Shown piece by piece: positions 1-7,109 of a DNA stretch of 9,795 bases; within the stretch, counting starts at the first letter, position 1, and each line of letters starts with the position of its first letter. The DNA comes from Gemmataceae bacterium (GTDB taxonomy: Bacteria; Planctomycetota; Planctomycetia; Gemmatales; Gemmataceae). The position numbers and the translations under genes were made by a program. The notes beneath the pieces are model-generated. The model searched no databases, was not told the origin of the DNA, and was given only the letters and a program-made list of their open reading frames with translations. The stretch covers positions 1-9,795 of the forward strand of contig JADLBT010000253.1 of NCBI GenBank assembly GCA_020847555.1, given 5' to 3'.

Positions 1-853
1 GGACGAGCGGGAGAGGGAAGCCATCGATCGCCGGCTGGCCGACATGACTGCCTCCGGCATCGACCGCTTCTGCCTCTCCATCCTGCCGCCGCTCATGGGC
101 TATCTCACCACTCCCGAGCAGGGCGCCCTGATCTCCCGCGTCCAGAACGACGGCCTGGCCCGCCTCGGACGGCTGCACGCGGACCGCGTCATCCCCATGG
201 GCACCGTTCCCCTCCAGAGCGTCGAGCTGGCTATCAAAGAACTGGACCGCGCCGTGAACGAGCTGGGCTTCCGCTCCTTCCAGCTCGGCACCCACGTCGG
301 CGAAAAGAACCTCGGCGACCCGGAATTCATACCGTTCTGGGAGCGTGCTGAGGCCAGCGGCTGCGTCTTCTTCTTCCACCCCACCCCGAATGACGTGGCT
401 GGCAAGGAGCGCCTGGGCGGTTACCACCTCCGCAACCTGATTGGGAACCCGCTCGAAACGACGATCTGCGTCGCCAGCCTCGCCTTCGGCGGAGTGCTCG
501 AGCGCTACCCCGGCCTGAAGCTCGTCCTGGCCCACGCCGGCGGCTACGTGCCCTGGATCCGGGGCCGCTGGCGCCACGGTCAGCTCGTCCGCGACGAGGC
601 GCAGATCCACATCACCCGCCCAGTCGAGGACTACCTCAGCATGCTCTACTACGACTCGCTGATCCACAGCCAGAAGGGCCTGGAGTTCCTTGTCGAGACG
701 GTCGGCGCGGACCACGTCGTGATCGGCACGGACTACCCGGCCGACATGGGCGACTGGCACGTCATTCCCGCCATTCGCGCCCTTCCCGGCCTCACCCCGG
801 AGGAGAGGGACCAGATCCTCGAGGGCAACCTGGAGCATCTTCTCGCCATCTGA
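1..853 (+). CDS. Amidohydrolase-2 (ACMSD-like) family metal-dependent hydrolase, 5' end cut by window edge
   Basis: Metal-dependent hydrolase or decarboxylase of the TIM-barrel amidohydrolase family related to aminocarboxymuconate-semialdehyde decarboxylase. The frame is open from nt 2 and runs in from the left edge: the codons before the first ATG (nt 44) read DEREREAIDRRLADM, which looks like normal family sequence, so nt 44 is probably internal and the HxH metal motif lies upstream. Visible motifs are FFHP (metal-ligand-type His, codon 377-379), LAHAGGY (His codon 533-535) and GTDYP near the C-terminus (725-739), whose Asp is the usual catalytic/metal residue. It ends at TGA 851-853 after the PEERDQILEGN helix typical of the family C-terminus. 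It is the only confident plus-strand gene and converges on the cysteine-rich gene, so its link to the minus-strand cluster is unclear. The substrate cannot be read from the sequence. Confidence 0.88.
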   Translation, partial: DEREREAIDRRLADMTASGIDRFCLSILPPLMGYLTTPEQGALISRVQNDGLARLGRLHADRVIPMGTVPLQSVELAIKELDRAVNELGFRSFQLGTHVGEKNLGDPEFIPFWERAEASGCVFFFHPTPNDVAGKERLGGYHLRNLIGNPLETTICVASLAFGGVLERYPGLKLVLAHAGGYVPWIRGRWRHGQLVRDEAQIHITRPVEDYLSMLYYDSLIHSQKGLEFLVETVGADHVVIGTDYPADMGDWHVIPAIRALPGLTPEERDQILEGNLEHLLAI

Positions 854-1260
854 GCGCCCTCGCCTCCCCCCGGCGGGGGAGGTCGGGTGGGGGGTGAACC
901 CCTCGTTAGAGTGTTCCGTCTCGGCGGGGCGCAGCCCGGGAAGACGTAGGGTGCGCGCCCCGGACCCCGGCGATCGACCACGAGTTTGTCGACCGCTGGC
1001 TCAACGACCCTGGCGATCGACAGCCGGGGTCGCCGCGGGCGATGGAGTCCCCAGGAGATACCGTTGGCGAATTCCAGACCAGCGCCCCCCGGACTCCTGA
1101 TCGGCCTGGAGAGGCCGAGCCACGGAGCCATCGTCGGGCACCGAGACCGAATTCGCCAGCAGTATCTTGCCGGGACTCTATCCTACTTCCTCAACCAGAG
1201 CCGCGGCGGGACCCACAAGATTGTGCGACCAGCGTCCGCGGGTATCAACATAGCTTCGGT
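854..1260. other. Intergenic region between convergent genes
   Basis: This stretch holds no gene I can support. It contains the hairpin at 863-882, a second perfect hairpin (TCGGCCT 1101-1107, loop GGAG, AGGCCGA 1112-1118), and two direct copies of GGCGATCGAC at 969-978 and 1012-1021. Open frames on both strands here are rich in Arg, Pro and Gly and show no recognisable domain. No T-run terminator is visible for the cysteine-rich gene that ends at 1261. Confidence 0.5.
863..882 (+). terminator. GC-rich hairpin just after the amidohydrolase stop
   Basis: A perfect 8-bp stem, CCTCCCCC (863-870) pairing with GGGGGAGG (875-882), closes a CGGC tetraloop ten bases after the stop codon. Position and stability fit transcript termination or 3'-end protection. 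There is no T-run on either side, so it is not a classical intrinsic terminator; it could equally be a dispersed intergenic repeat. Confidence 0.35.
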
Positions 1261-2289
1261 TCAGGCGCACACCCCCGCGGCGTTGCAGGTCAGCACCGGG
1301 TCCGCGCACGTGCCGCCGGGGCAGCAGGGCTGATTCGCAAGACCGCAGGGCTGGCAGGTGAGGTTTGGGTTCGTGGCGGAGGGAGCGCAGGCCTGGCCGG
1401 AGGGGCAGGGGCAGAGACCGCCGCAGCCGTCCGGGGTGCAGGGGCCGTTCTGGCAGTTCGGGGTGCAGGTCTGTGGCACGCAGGTGCCATCCTTGCACAC
1501 GGAGCCTGCCGGGCAGCAGACCCGATTGCCCGCTGTGTCCTGACAGATCTGGGCGGTGCGACAGCAGGTGTTGCCGATGCACGCGGTGCCCGGGGGGCAG
1601 CAGACGAGGGTGCCCGTAGCAGCCGTTCCGCAGACCTGCGCGGTGCGACAGCACCGGTCGCCAACGCACGTCCCTTCCTTGCAGCAGGTGCCGTCGGCGC
1701 AAACGCTCGCGGGGGGCGGACAGCAGCCTTGCCGACTGCACGGCACGCCTGGTGGGCAGCAGGTTGGGCCGTTAGGCCCCCGACAGATCTTTCCGCGGCA
1801 GCACTCGCCGTTCACGCACGTCCCGTCCCTGCAGCAGGTGCCGTCGGCGCAGAGCTTGCCGGGGGGGCAGCAGCCACCACGCGGGTCGCAGGCCGAGTGA
1901 CGCGGGCAGCAGATCGGCCCGCCAGTGCCGTTGGTGAAGAACGGGGGCGGACAGACCTTGCCACGACAACAGACGCCGCCGATACATTTCCCACGGCGGC
2001 AGCACGTCCTGGTGACGTTGCCAGCGGCATCGGTGCCGGTACAGATCTGAGTTGGCGGACAGCACTTCTTCTCGTCCGTGCACTGAAGGCCGGGCGGGCA
2101 GCAGTCGTCGCCGCACGGTTGACCATTGCAAGGGCGTCTGCTGCCAGGCTCGGCGCGAGCCGGTCGCTCGCCGGCCCCGAGGGCGGCAAGCACCGCCGCG
2201 GCTATCCCAGCTCCGATTTTTCGCACCGCGTCCCGGCGGGAAGTCCCCGCGGCGACGCTTCGTGCGACGTCATCCAACCACTCGCCCAT
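1261..2289 (-). CDS. Tat-signal cysteine-rich repeat protein, function unknown
   Basis: An exported protein of 342 residues. I chose the ATG at 2289 because AGGAGG (2295-2300) sits five bases upstream; an in-frame start 12 codons earlier (2325) lacks this. Residues 16-46 form a twin-arginine signal: TSRRDAVRK (R18, R19), a hydrophobic stretch at about 25-39, and an ARA cleavage-type site at 44-46. From residue 54 the mature part has 62 cysteines, including 16 CC pairs, in repeating units such as CCPPG, ADGTCC, GTCV and CCRG. Tat export normally carries proteins folded before transport, which suggests either pre-formed disulfides or bound metal; this is an inference. Spacing loosely recalls granulin or Stig1-like disulfide repeats, but I cannot assign a family. 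The gene has its own promoter (2406-2434) and is therefore probably monocistronic. Likely roles are cell surface, adhesion or metal binding, none shown by the sequence. Confidence 0.85.
   Translation of the reverse strand: MGEWLDDVARSVAAGTSRRDAVRKIGAGIAAAVLAALGAGERPARAEPGSRRPCNGQPCGDDCCPPGLQCTDEKKCCPPTQICTGTDAAGNVTRTCCRRGKCIGGVCCRGKVCPPPFFTNGTGGPICCPRHSACDPRGGCCPPGKLCADGTCCRDGTCVNGECCRGKICRGPNGPTCCPPGVPCSRQGCCPPPASVCADGTCCKEGTCVGDRCCRTAQVCGTAATGTLVCCPPGTACIGNTCCRTAQICQDTAGNRVCCPAGSVCKDGTCVPQTCTPNCQNGPCTPDGCGGLCPCPSGQACAPSATNPNLTCQPCGLANQPCCPGGTCADPVLTCNAAGVCA
1651..1880 (-). repeat. 50-codon internal duplication in the cysteine-rich gene
   Basis: Two roughly 80-base blocks, 1651-1730 and 1801-1880, align with an exact 150-base offset. 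The core 1681-1701 is identical to 1831-1851 over 21 bases, and the flanks are clearly similar. The offset is 50 codons, so the repeat keeps frame and encodes the ADGTCC / GTCV / CC unit twice. This shows the protein grew by in-frame tandem duplication. Confidence 0.8.
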
Positions 2290-2642
2290 ATCCGCCTCCT
2301 GGACCACACGGTCGCGCCGGGTCAATCAGGCGTCGTCGAACCATCCACCGCCGTTATGCTGACAACCACTCCTTGCTGTTAGTGCAATGGCTGAAAGCCG
2401 CCTCCAGCGTACTACACTCTTTAGAGGATGTCAAGCTGCTATTACAAAATCACTCCGGAGCAGCTCTCTGACTTCAATGATGTGTAACAGAAATATCAAG
2501 CATTGATGATCTAGTCGTCCCAACACGCGTCACCGCACTGAAGACATAAATAGTCGTAAATCTCGCGTCGAAGTATGGAAGAGTCGTGAAGTAGTGTTGA
2601 TCGAGCGGCTCGCTCGGAGGGAGGTGCGCGGTGGACGAATGC
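2290..2642. other. AT-rich intergenic region
   Basis: A 353-base gap between two minus-strand genes. Base content drops sharply: 24 of 60 bases are G or C at 2461-2520 and 28 of 60 in each neighbouring block of 60, against about two thirds elsewhere. It holds the ribosome binding site and promoter of the cysteine-rich gene. A small hairpin (CGAGCG 2602-2607, CGCTCG 2611-2616) lies just after the glycosidase-like gene but has no T-run. No ORF of note and no recognisable RNA gene was found. Confidence 0.6.
2406..2434 (-). promoter_or_regulatory. Sigma-70-type promoter of the cysteine-rich gene
   Basis: On the minus strand a perfect -35 TTGACA (2429-2434) is followed by a 17-base spacer and TACGCT (2406-2411), which keeps the key T, A and final T of the -10 box. 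It lies in AT-rich DNA. The predicted transcript would start near 2399, giving a leader of about 110 bases before the ATG at 2289. Confidence 0.7.
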
Positions 2643-3806
2643 TCAGTCGCTCGTGATCAGCCGGCTGACGTAGGCGTTCCAGCCGTACTGGCGGCGCCAG
2701 TCGTAGGGCGTCTTACCGAAGTCCGGGGCGGCGGGGTCCAGGGCGAGGTACTCGTGGAGCGACCAATCGCGGCGCACCTCGGCGCGGCAGCGCTGCTCCA
2801 GCAGGGGCCGCGATCCGGAGACGGCGTGCCGGGCGGCCACGTCCAGGGCGATGGCGTCGTAGAGGAGCCAGCTTCCGCCGTTGTGGTAGTGGCCGGGGAA
2901 GTTGTCCGGGGCGGGCGCGAACCACTCGAGCGGCATGAAGGAGCCGTCCGCCTGGCTGGCGACTCTGAAGCCGAGGAACTGGCCGGTCTGCTCCGCTTCG
3001 CTGTGGAAGCTGTCCAGCGTCGCCCGCACGCGCTCGTCGGAGAGCAGCGGACGACCGAAGTAGCGCAGCGACAGGTGCTCGCCGACCAGGCAGGAAACGT
3101 CTACCAGCGTCGTGCCCGCGGAGAGCGGCAGGCGGCCGCTCGTGCCGCCGAGCTGGCGATAGGCGCGCTCGGCAGCGTCCGCCGTCCTAACCGGGACGCT
3201 CGCGCCCAGCTCCTGCGCGGCGCGCAGGGCGACCGCCACGACGCCCTGGTTGTAGGCCACCACGTCCCGCCGCGCCAGCGAGAGGGTATCCAGCCACCAG
3301 CTTTCCGGGCCTGGGCCGGTGGCGTACTGACCGTCCTGGAGGCGGGCCACCAGAAAGCCGGCCGCGCGCTCGACGGCGCCTCGATCGACCTCCCGACCGG
3401 CGCGTTGCAGGTCGAGCGCGAGCAGCAGGAAGAGGGCGGTCGTCTCGTCGTCGCGCACGCGAGAGACGGCGCCGGTCAGGAAGAGGCTGGTCGGGACGCG
3501 GCCGTCAGGGCCCTGCCTGGCCGCGAAGCGGCGCAAGGTCAGGGCGGCGAGGTCGAGGTTCTGGAGGCTGCCGAGGATCCAGTAAGCGTCCCGCAGGTAG
3601 CATTCATCAGCGTAGGCCTGGCTGGGGATGACCCAGTTGTCGGGCTGGACGCAGGCGTGGGCAGTGGCCTGGCAGAGCTGCCGGAAGCGCGGGAAGAGGT
3701 CGTCTTCCGCCCGCAGCGGGGCAGGAAGAAGGGCGGCCTGGCTGAGGCCGCCCATGAGCGTGATGCCCGAGAGCGCGAGGAAGGTCCGGCGGGGGAGGGA
3801 AGCCGT
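2643..3806 (-). CDS. Tat-signal six-hairpin glycosidase-like protein, start codon uncertain
   Basis: Probably an exported carbohydrate-active enzyme with an (alpha/alpha)6-barrel fold. Numbering from 3806, the N-terminus carries a Tat motif PRRTFLAL (5-12), a hydrophobic stretch and a possible cleavage site near PLRA (30-33). Motifs recalling glucoamylase or amylo-1,6-glucosidase barrels follow: YLRDAYW (70-76), RDDET (118-122), WWLD (170-173), YNQG (185-188) and YHNGG (306-310). Exact family and substrate are not clear. The start is a problem. The only in-frame ATGs are 3755, which would cut off the Tat motif, and 3986, which would overlap E1 beta by 170 bases with an Arg/Ser-rich shadow sequence. 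I placed the start at ACG 3804-3806, a rare codon with AGGCGG six bases upstream. It follows E1 beta by 10 bases or fewer, so it is probably read from the same mRNA. A lost start or base error is an alternative. Confidence 0.65.
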   Translation of the reverse strand, partial: TASLPRRTFLALSGITLMGGLSQAALLPAPLRAEDDLFPRFRQLCQATAHACVQPDNWVIPSQAYADECYLRDAYWILGSLQNLDLAALTLRRFAARQGPDGRVPTSLFLTGAVSRVRDDETTALFLLLALDLQRAGREVDRGAVERAAGFLVARLQDGQYATGPGPESWWLDTLSLARRDVVAYNQGVVAVALRAAQELGASVPVRTADAAERAYRQLGGTSGRLPLSAGTTLVDVSCLVGEHLSLRYFGRPLLSDERVRATLDSFHSEAEQTGQFLGFRVASQADGSFMPLEWFAPAPDNFPGHYHNGGSWLLYDAIALDVAARHAVSGSRPLLEQRCRAEVRRDWSLHEYLALDPAAPDFGKTPYDWRRQYGWNAYVSRLITSD

Positions 3807-3816
3807 CCCTCGCCGC

Positions 3817-4830
3817 CTACAGGATCTTGCGGATGGCGGCGACGATCTCTTCCTTGCCCGGCAGGGCCGCCCGCTCCAGGGCGCCGTTGTAGGGGATCGG
3901 CACGTTCTTGCCGCAGACGCGCTGGATCGGCGCGTCCAGGTAGTCGAACACTTCGTCCTGGACCCGCGCGATGATCTCCGCGCCAACGCCGGCCTGCTCG
4001 TACGCCTGGTGCGTCACGATCAGGCGGCCGGTCTTCTTCACCGAGTTCGCGATCGTCTCGACGTCGAGCGGCGAGACGGTGCGCGGGTCGATGACCTCGA
4101 CGCTGATCCCCTCAGCCTCGAGCTCCTTCGCCGCGTCGAGCGCGTTGTTGACCATGACTTGCAGGCCGACCACCGTCACGTCAGAGCCCTCGCGCCGCAC
4201 GTCCGCCACGCCGAAGGGAACGGTGTACTCCTCCTCCGGCACCGGGCCCTTGGTGAAGTAGAGCACCTTGTGCTCCAGGAAGATGACCGGGTTGTCGTCG
4301 CGAATGGCGGTCTTGAGCAGGCCCTTCGCGTCGCGCGGGGTCGTCGGAACGGCGACCTTCAGGCCCGGGATGTGGGTGAACCAGGCCTCCAGGCTCTGGG
4401 AGTGCTGGGCCGCGTTGCCACGCCCACCGCCCTGCTGGGCGCGGATGACCATTGGCAGTTTGATCTTGCCGCCGAACATGTAGCGCATCTTGGCGGCCTG
4501 GTTGACGATCGGCTCCAGCGCGAGGCCGATGAAGTCCACGTACATGATCTCGCCGACCGGGCGTGTGCCGGTCGCCGCCGCGCCGACGGTGACCGCGCCG
4601 ATGGCCAGCTCGGAGATCGGCGTGTCGCGGACGCGGGCCTCGCCGAACTCCTCGACCAGGCCCTTGGTGACGCCGAAGATGCCCCCGCCACCCCAGACGG
4701 CGACGTCCTCACCCAGGACGAACACCATCGGATCGCGGCGCATCTCCTCGCGGAGCGCCTCGTTCAGGGCCTCGGCGTAGGTGATCTCCCGGAGGCCGGT
4801 TTTCGTGGGTGCTGGTGCAGGAACGGCCAT
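3817..4830 (-). CDS. TPP-dependent 2-oxoacid/acetoin dehydrogenase E1, beta subunit
   Basis: Beta subunit of the cytoplasmic E1 heterotetramer that decarboxylates pyruvate or a related 2-oxoacid, or cleaves acetoin, and passes the acyl group to lipoyl-E2. The 337-residue length is normal. Visible features are VLGEDVA (38-44), the PISE segment (71-74) whose glutamate activates the thiamine ring, GGGRGNAAQHSQSLEAWF (134-151) with the conserved histidine at 143, and the C-terminal transketolase-like domain (VIDPRTVSPLD). The start ATG at 4830 has AGGAGA four to five bases upstream. The alpha stop TGA lies inside this ribosome binding site and the gap is nine bases, so translation is probably coupled. 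Neither E2 nor E3 follows; the next gene is a glycosidase-like protein. Pyruvate, acetoin and branched-chain 2-oxoacids are all possible substrates; the QHSQSLEAWF stretch favours the pyruvate/acetoin groups. Confidence 0.92.
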   Translation of the reverse strand: MAVPAPAPTKTGLREITYAEALNEALREEMRRDPMVFVLGEDVAVWGGGGIFGVTKGLVEEFGEARVRDTPISELAIGAVTVGAAATGTRPVGEIMYVDFIGLALEPIVNQAAKMRYMFGGKIKLPMVIRAQQGGGRGNAAQHSQSLEAWFTHIPGLKVAVPTTPRDAKGLLKTAIRDDNPVIFLEHKVLYFTKGPVPEEEYTVPFGVADVRREGSDVTVVGLQVMVNNALDAAKELEAEGISVEVIDPRTVSPLDVETIANSVKKTGRLIVTHQAYEQAGVGAEIIARVQDEVFDYLDAPIQRVCGKNVPIPYNGALERAALPGKEEIVAAIRKIL

Positions 4831-4839
4831 GGGCTCTCC

Positions 4840-5820
4840 TCAGGCGAAGATGTCTTCCATCAGGGTGCTGACGTCCGGCTCCGGGCTCTGCTTGGCGAAC
4901 TCGATCGCCGCTTCGATCTCGCCGTTGACCTGCTCTTCGAGCTGCTGGAGGCGCGTCTCATCCATGACGTGCATGTCCAGCAGGCGGTTCTTGAAGCGTT
5001 CGATGGCGTCGCCCTTGCGCGCCTCGGCCACTTCGTCCTGGCTACGGTAGTTCAGCGGGTCGCCCACATGGTGGCCGAAGTAGCGGTAGGTGCTCGCAAC
5101 GATCATCGACGGGCCGTCGCCGGCGCGCGCACGGGCCACCGCCTCACGCACCGTCTCGTACACGGCGATGACGTCCATGCCGTCGATGCGAACGCCGGGG
5201 AAGCCGTAGGCTCCAGCACGGACGCTCGGGTCGGGCACGGAGGTGAAGCGGTCCGCCCGCGAGGACATGGCGTACTGGTTGTTCTCGCACATGAAGATGA
5301 CCGGCAGCTTCCAGATGGCCGCCAGGTTGGAGCACTCGTGCAGCGCGCCCTGGTTCAGCGCGCCGTCGCCGAAGAAGCAGATCGTGACCTGGTCCGTTCC
5401 CTTGATCTTCGCGCTCAGGGCGGAGCCGGTCGCGATGCCCATGCCGCCGCCGACGATGCCGTTGGCGCCCAGGATCCCCTTGTCCACGTCGGCGATGTGC
5501 ATGCTGCCGCCCTTGCCGTGGCAGTAGCCGGTCGCCTTGCCGAGCAGCTCGGCCATCATCAGGTTGACGTCGCCGCCCTTGGCGATGCAGTGCCCGTGGC
5601 CGCGGTGGGTGCTGGTGATGAAGTCGTCCTCGCGCAGCGCCGCGCAGGCCCCGACGGCGATCGCCTCCTCGCCAATGTAGGGGTGCGTGGTGCCGCGGAT
5701 GTAGCCCTCGCGGTAGATCTCGAGCACGCGCGAGTCAAATCGTCGAATGGTCAGCATCTGGCGGAGCATGCTCACCAGCTTCTCCGCCGAGAGCGGCTGT
5801 GCCGCGGTTGCCACTGCCAT
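4840..5820 (-). CDS. TPP-dependent 2-oxoacid/acetoin dehydrogenase E1, alpha subunit
   Basis: Alpha subunit of the same E1 enzyme; it binds the thiamine diphosphate and magnesium. Length 326 residues, as usual. Motifs in order: IRRFDSRV (25-32), THRGHGHCIAKG (71-82), GKGGSMHI (102-109), GILGANGIVGGG (115-126), and the TPP motif from GDG (151-153) to NN (180-181). The GHGHCIAKG and GILGANGIVGGG stretches resemble acetoin dehydrogenase AcoA and Gram-positive-type pyruvate dehydrogenase alike, so the substrate is open. The start ATG at 5820 is preceded by GGAGG nine bases upstream, and a plausible promoter lies at 5855-5883. It opens a unit with E1 beta and probably the glycosidase-like gene. 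Its first six residues, MAVATA, are the same as those of the alcohol dehydrogenase starting at 8180. Confidence 0.93.
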   Translation of the reverse strand: MAVATAAQPLSAEKLVSMLRQMLTIRRFDSRVLEIYREGYIRGTTHPYIGEEAIAVGACAALREDDFITSTHRGHGHCIAKGGDVNLMMAELLGKATGYCHGKGGSMHIADVDKGILGANGIVGGGMGIATGSALSAKIKGTDQVTICFFGDGALNQGALHECSNLAAIWKLPVIFMCENNQYAMSSRADRFTSVPDPSVRAGAYGFPGVRIDGMDVIAVYETVREAVARARAGDGPSMIVASTYRYFGHHVGDPLNYRSQDEVAEARKGDAIERFKNRLLDMHVMDETRLQQLEEQVNGEIEAAIEFAKQSPEPDVSTLMEDIFA

Positions 5821-5854
5821 AGTCTCTGCCTCCGGGCCGTTGCGTCTGGCATCT

Positions 5855-5883
5855 ATTGTAGCCAGTGGCTCAACTCCGGTCAG
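5855..5883 (-). promoter_or_regulatory. Sigma-70-type promoter of the E1 alpha-beta unit
   Basis: On the minus strand CTGACC (5878-5883, four of six matches to the -35 consensus), a 17-base spacer and TACAAT (5855-5860, five of six to the -10 consensus). The predicted start is near 5848, leaving a leader of about 28 bases. The spacer contains the perfect short palindrome AGCCA-G-TGGCT (5860-5870), well placed for a repressor or activator. Confidence 0.55.
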
Positions 5884-5939
5884 GAGGCGGGGTGCGTCCG
5901 GGTGCGACCGAACGCTGTGGCAGGGCTGGCTGCCTGGTC

Positions 5940-6015
5940 GGGGCGCTGCTTGCGGCGCCCGTGCACCATCGCAGACCAGCGCGTCGGGGCCATCAGGCGC
6001 AGCAAGCAGCGCCCC
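5940..6015. repeat. 14-bp perfect inverted repeat with 48-bp loop
   Basis: GGGGCGCTGCTTGC (5940-5953) is the exact reverse complement of GCAAGCAGCGCCCC (6002-6015). It fills much of the 208-base gap between the second dehydrogenase and the E1 promoter. The arms form a stable cruciform or RNA hairpin that could separate the two transcripts; alternatively it is a dispersed intergenic (REP- or MITE-like) element. No target-site duplication is obvious. Confidence 0.75.
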
Positions 6016-6028
6016 TACAACGGCCGTG

Positions 6029-7105
6029 TCAATACCAGCCGTTCGGCTGGACCATCACTCGCAACGCGCCTCCGCGCCGCTCGACGAAGGTGTCCCAGGC
6101 TTCGGCGAACGCCGTCAGCGGGAAGCGGTGCGTGACCAGCGGGCCGACCTGGATCGCCCCGCGCGCCAGGAGCGCCAGGGCGCGACCGGAGACGCCGCGC
6201 GGGTTCGCCACCGAGCCCAGGATGTCCAGGTGGCCGCGGACGATCGTCGAGAGGTCGAGGCCGCGCAGCTCCCGGCCGGGGCCCGTCGAGCCGGCCAGCA
6301 CCACCCGTCCGCCGCGGCGCGCCATCTCGATCGCCTGGCGCGCACCGCTCTCGCTGCCGGCGAACTCCACCACCAGGTCCGCCCCCCGGCCGTCGAAGAG
6401 CTGGCGCACCCGGGCGACCGGGTCCTCCGCGCTGCCGTCGATCAGGACCGTTGGGTGGGGGAGCTGGTCGATCAGCGCCATACGCTCGGCACGCGTGCCG
6501 ATCAGGACGACCTGGCTGGCCCCGAGCGCCCAGGCGAACTGGACGGCCAGCGCCCCAAACGCGCCGGAGCCGACTACCACCACCTTCTCGCCGCCCCGCG
6601 GCGCCGCCCGCTCGAACGCCCACAGGGTCAGTCCCAGGCCGTCCGTGAACATCCCCTCCTCCCAGCTCACGCCTTCCGGCAGGCGGTGGAGCGCCGCGAC
6701 AGGCACCGCGCAGTACTGCGCGAGGCCGCCTGGCACAGTGAAGCCGAGATGGGCGTGGCCGCGATCGGTCCGGCCGTAGTTCTCACACAGGTTGTAGAGC
6801 CCCTCCAGGCAGCGTGGGCAGCGCCCGCAGCCGACGTGGATCTCCACGCCGACGCGATCGCCGACGCCCCAGGCGTCCACGCCCGGACCCACGGTCGCGA
6901 CCTCGCCGGCGAACTCGTGGCCGGGAATGTGCGGGAAGCGCGTGCCTGGGAACTGGCCTGCCAGGATCTTGCGGTCCGTCCCGCACATCGTGGAGGCCAT
7001 GACTCGCAGCAGCACCTGGCCCGGGCCCGGGGCTGGGATCGGCACCCGGCGCAGCTCGAAGCGGTCCGGCTCCGGGACCACGACCGCCAGCATCGTCTCG
7101 GTCAT
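6029..7105 (-). CDS. Zinc-dependent alcohol dehydrogenase, MDR family (secondary-alcohol type)
   Basis: A 358-residue medium-chain dehydrogenase that oxidises an alcohol to a ketone or aldehyde with a nicotinamide cofactor. Catalytic-zinc residues are C41 (CGTD), H63-E64 (GHE) and D155 (FTDG); a second, structural zinc site is C93, C96, C99 and C107. The Rossmann motif is GSGAFG (179-184). At the end of the second Rossmann strand, G203-T204-R205 replaces the acidic residue typical of NAD enzymes, recalling the Gly-Ser-Arg of NADP-dependent Thermoanaerobacter/Clostridium secondary-alcohol dehydrogenases, which also use Asp as a zinc ligand. Those enzymes lack the structural zinc, so this protein combines both features. 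It starts four bases after the stop of its paralogue, with only a weak ribosome binding site, suggesting coupled translation. Substrate unknown; sorbitol-, threonine- or butanediol-type activity cannot be excluded. Confidence 0.88.
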   Translation of the reverse strand: MTETMLAVVVPEPDRFELRRVPIPAPGPGQVLLRVMASTMCGTDRKILAGQFPGTRFPHIPGHEFAGEVATVGPGVDAWGVGDRVGVEIHVGCGRCPRCLEGLYNLCENYGRTDRGHAHLGFTVPGGLAQYCAVPVAALHRLPEGVSWEEGMFTDGLGLTLWAFERAAPRGGEKVVVVGSGAFGALAVQFAWALGASQVVLIGTRAERMALIDQLPHPTVLIDGSAEDPVARVRQLFDGRGADLVVEFAGSESGARQAIEMARRGGRVVLAGSTGPGRELRGLDLSTIVRGHLDILGSVANPRGVSGRALALLARGAIQVGPLVTHRFPLTAFAEAWDTFVERRGGALRVMVQPNGWY

Positions 7106-7109
7106 CGGC

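Noticed and set aside
44..46. ATG at 44 as true start of the amidohydrolase
   Set aside because: The frame is open to the window edge with family-like sequence upstream, and the N-terminal metal motif is missing, so the gene begins outside the window.
1101..1118. Hairpin as terminator of the cysteine-rich gene
   Set aside because: It is over 140 bases past the stop and lacks a T-run on the minus strand.
1651..1880. CRISPR or minisatellite-type array
   Set aside because: The repeats are imperfect, codon-phased and inside a gene; they follow the protein's cysteine repeats and have no regular spacers.
2290..2325. Upstream in-frame start of the cysteine-rich protein
   Set aside because: The start at 2289 has AGGAGG at ideal spacing; the upstream one does not, and its 12 extra residues overlap that site.
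1042..2382. 446-codon plus-strand frame opposite the cysteine-rich gene
   Set aside because: Ala/Gly/Arg-rich shadow. The minus strand has the regular cysteine repeats, signal peptide, ribosome binding site and promoter.
2631..3974. 447-codon plus-strand frame
   Set aside because: Antisense to the glycosidase-like gene, with low-complexity composition and no family signal.
3807..3986. ATG at 3986 as start of the glycosidase-like gene
   Set aside because: It would overlap the conserved C-terminus of E1 beta by 170 bases, and the added residues are Arg/Ser/Thr/Pro-rich shadow sequence with the Tat signal left internal.
3628..6135. 835-codon open frame on the plus strand
   Set aside because: It lies antisense to E1 alpha, E1 beta and the glycosidase-like gene, whose motifs are unmistakable. 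Its Asp/Arg/Val/Ala/Leu-rich sequence is the expected shadow of GC-rich genes.
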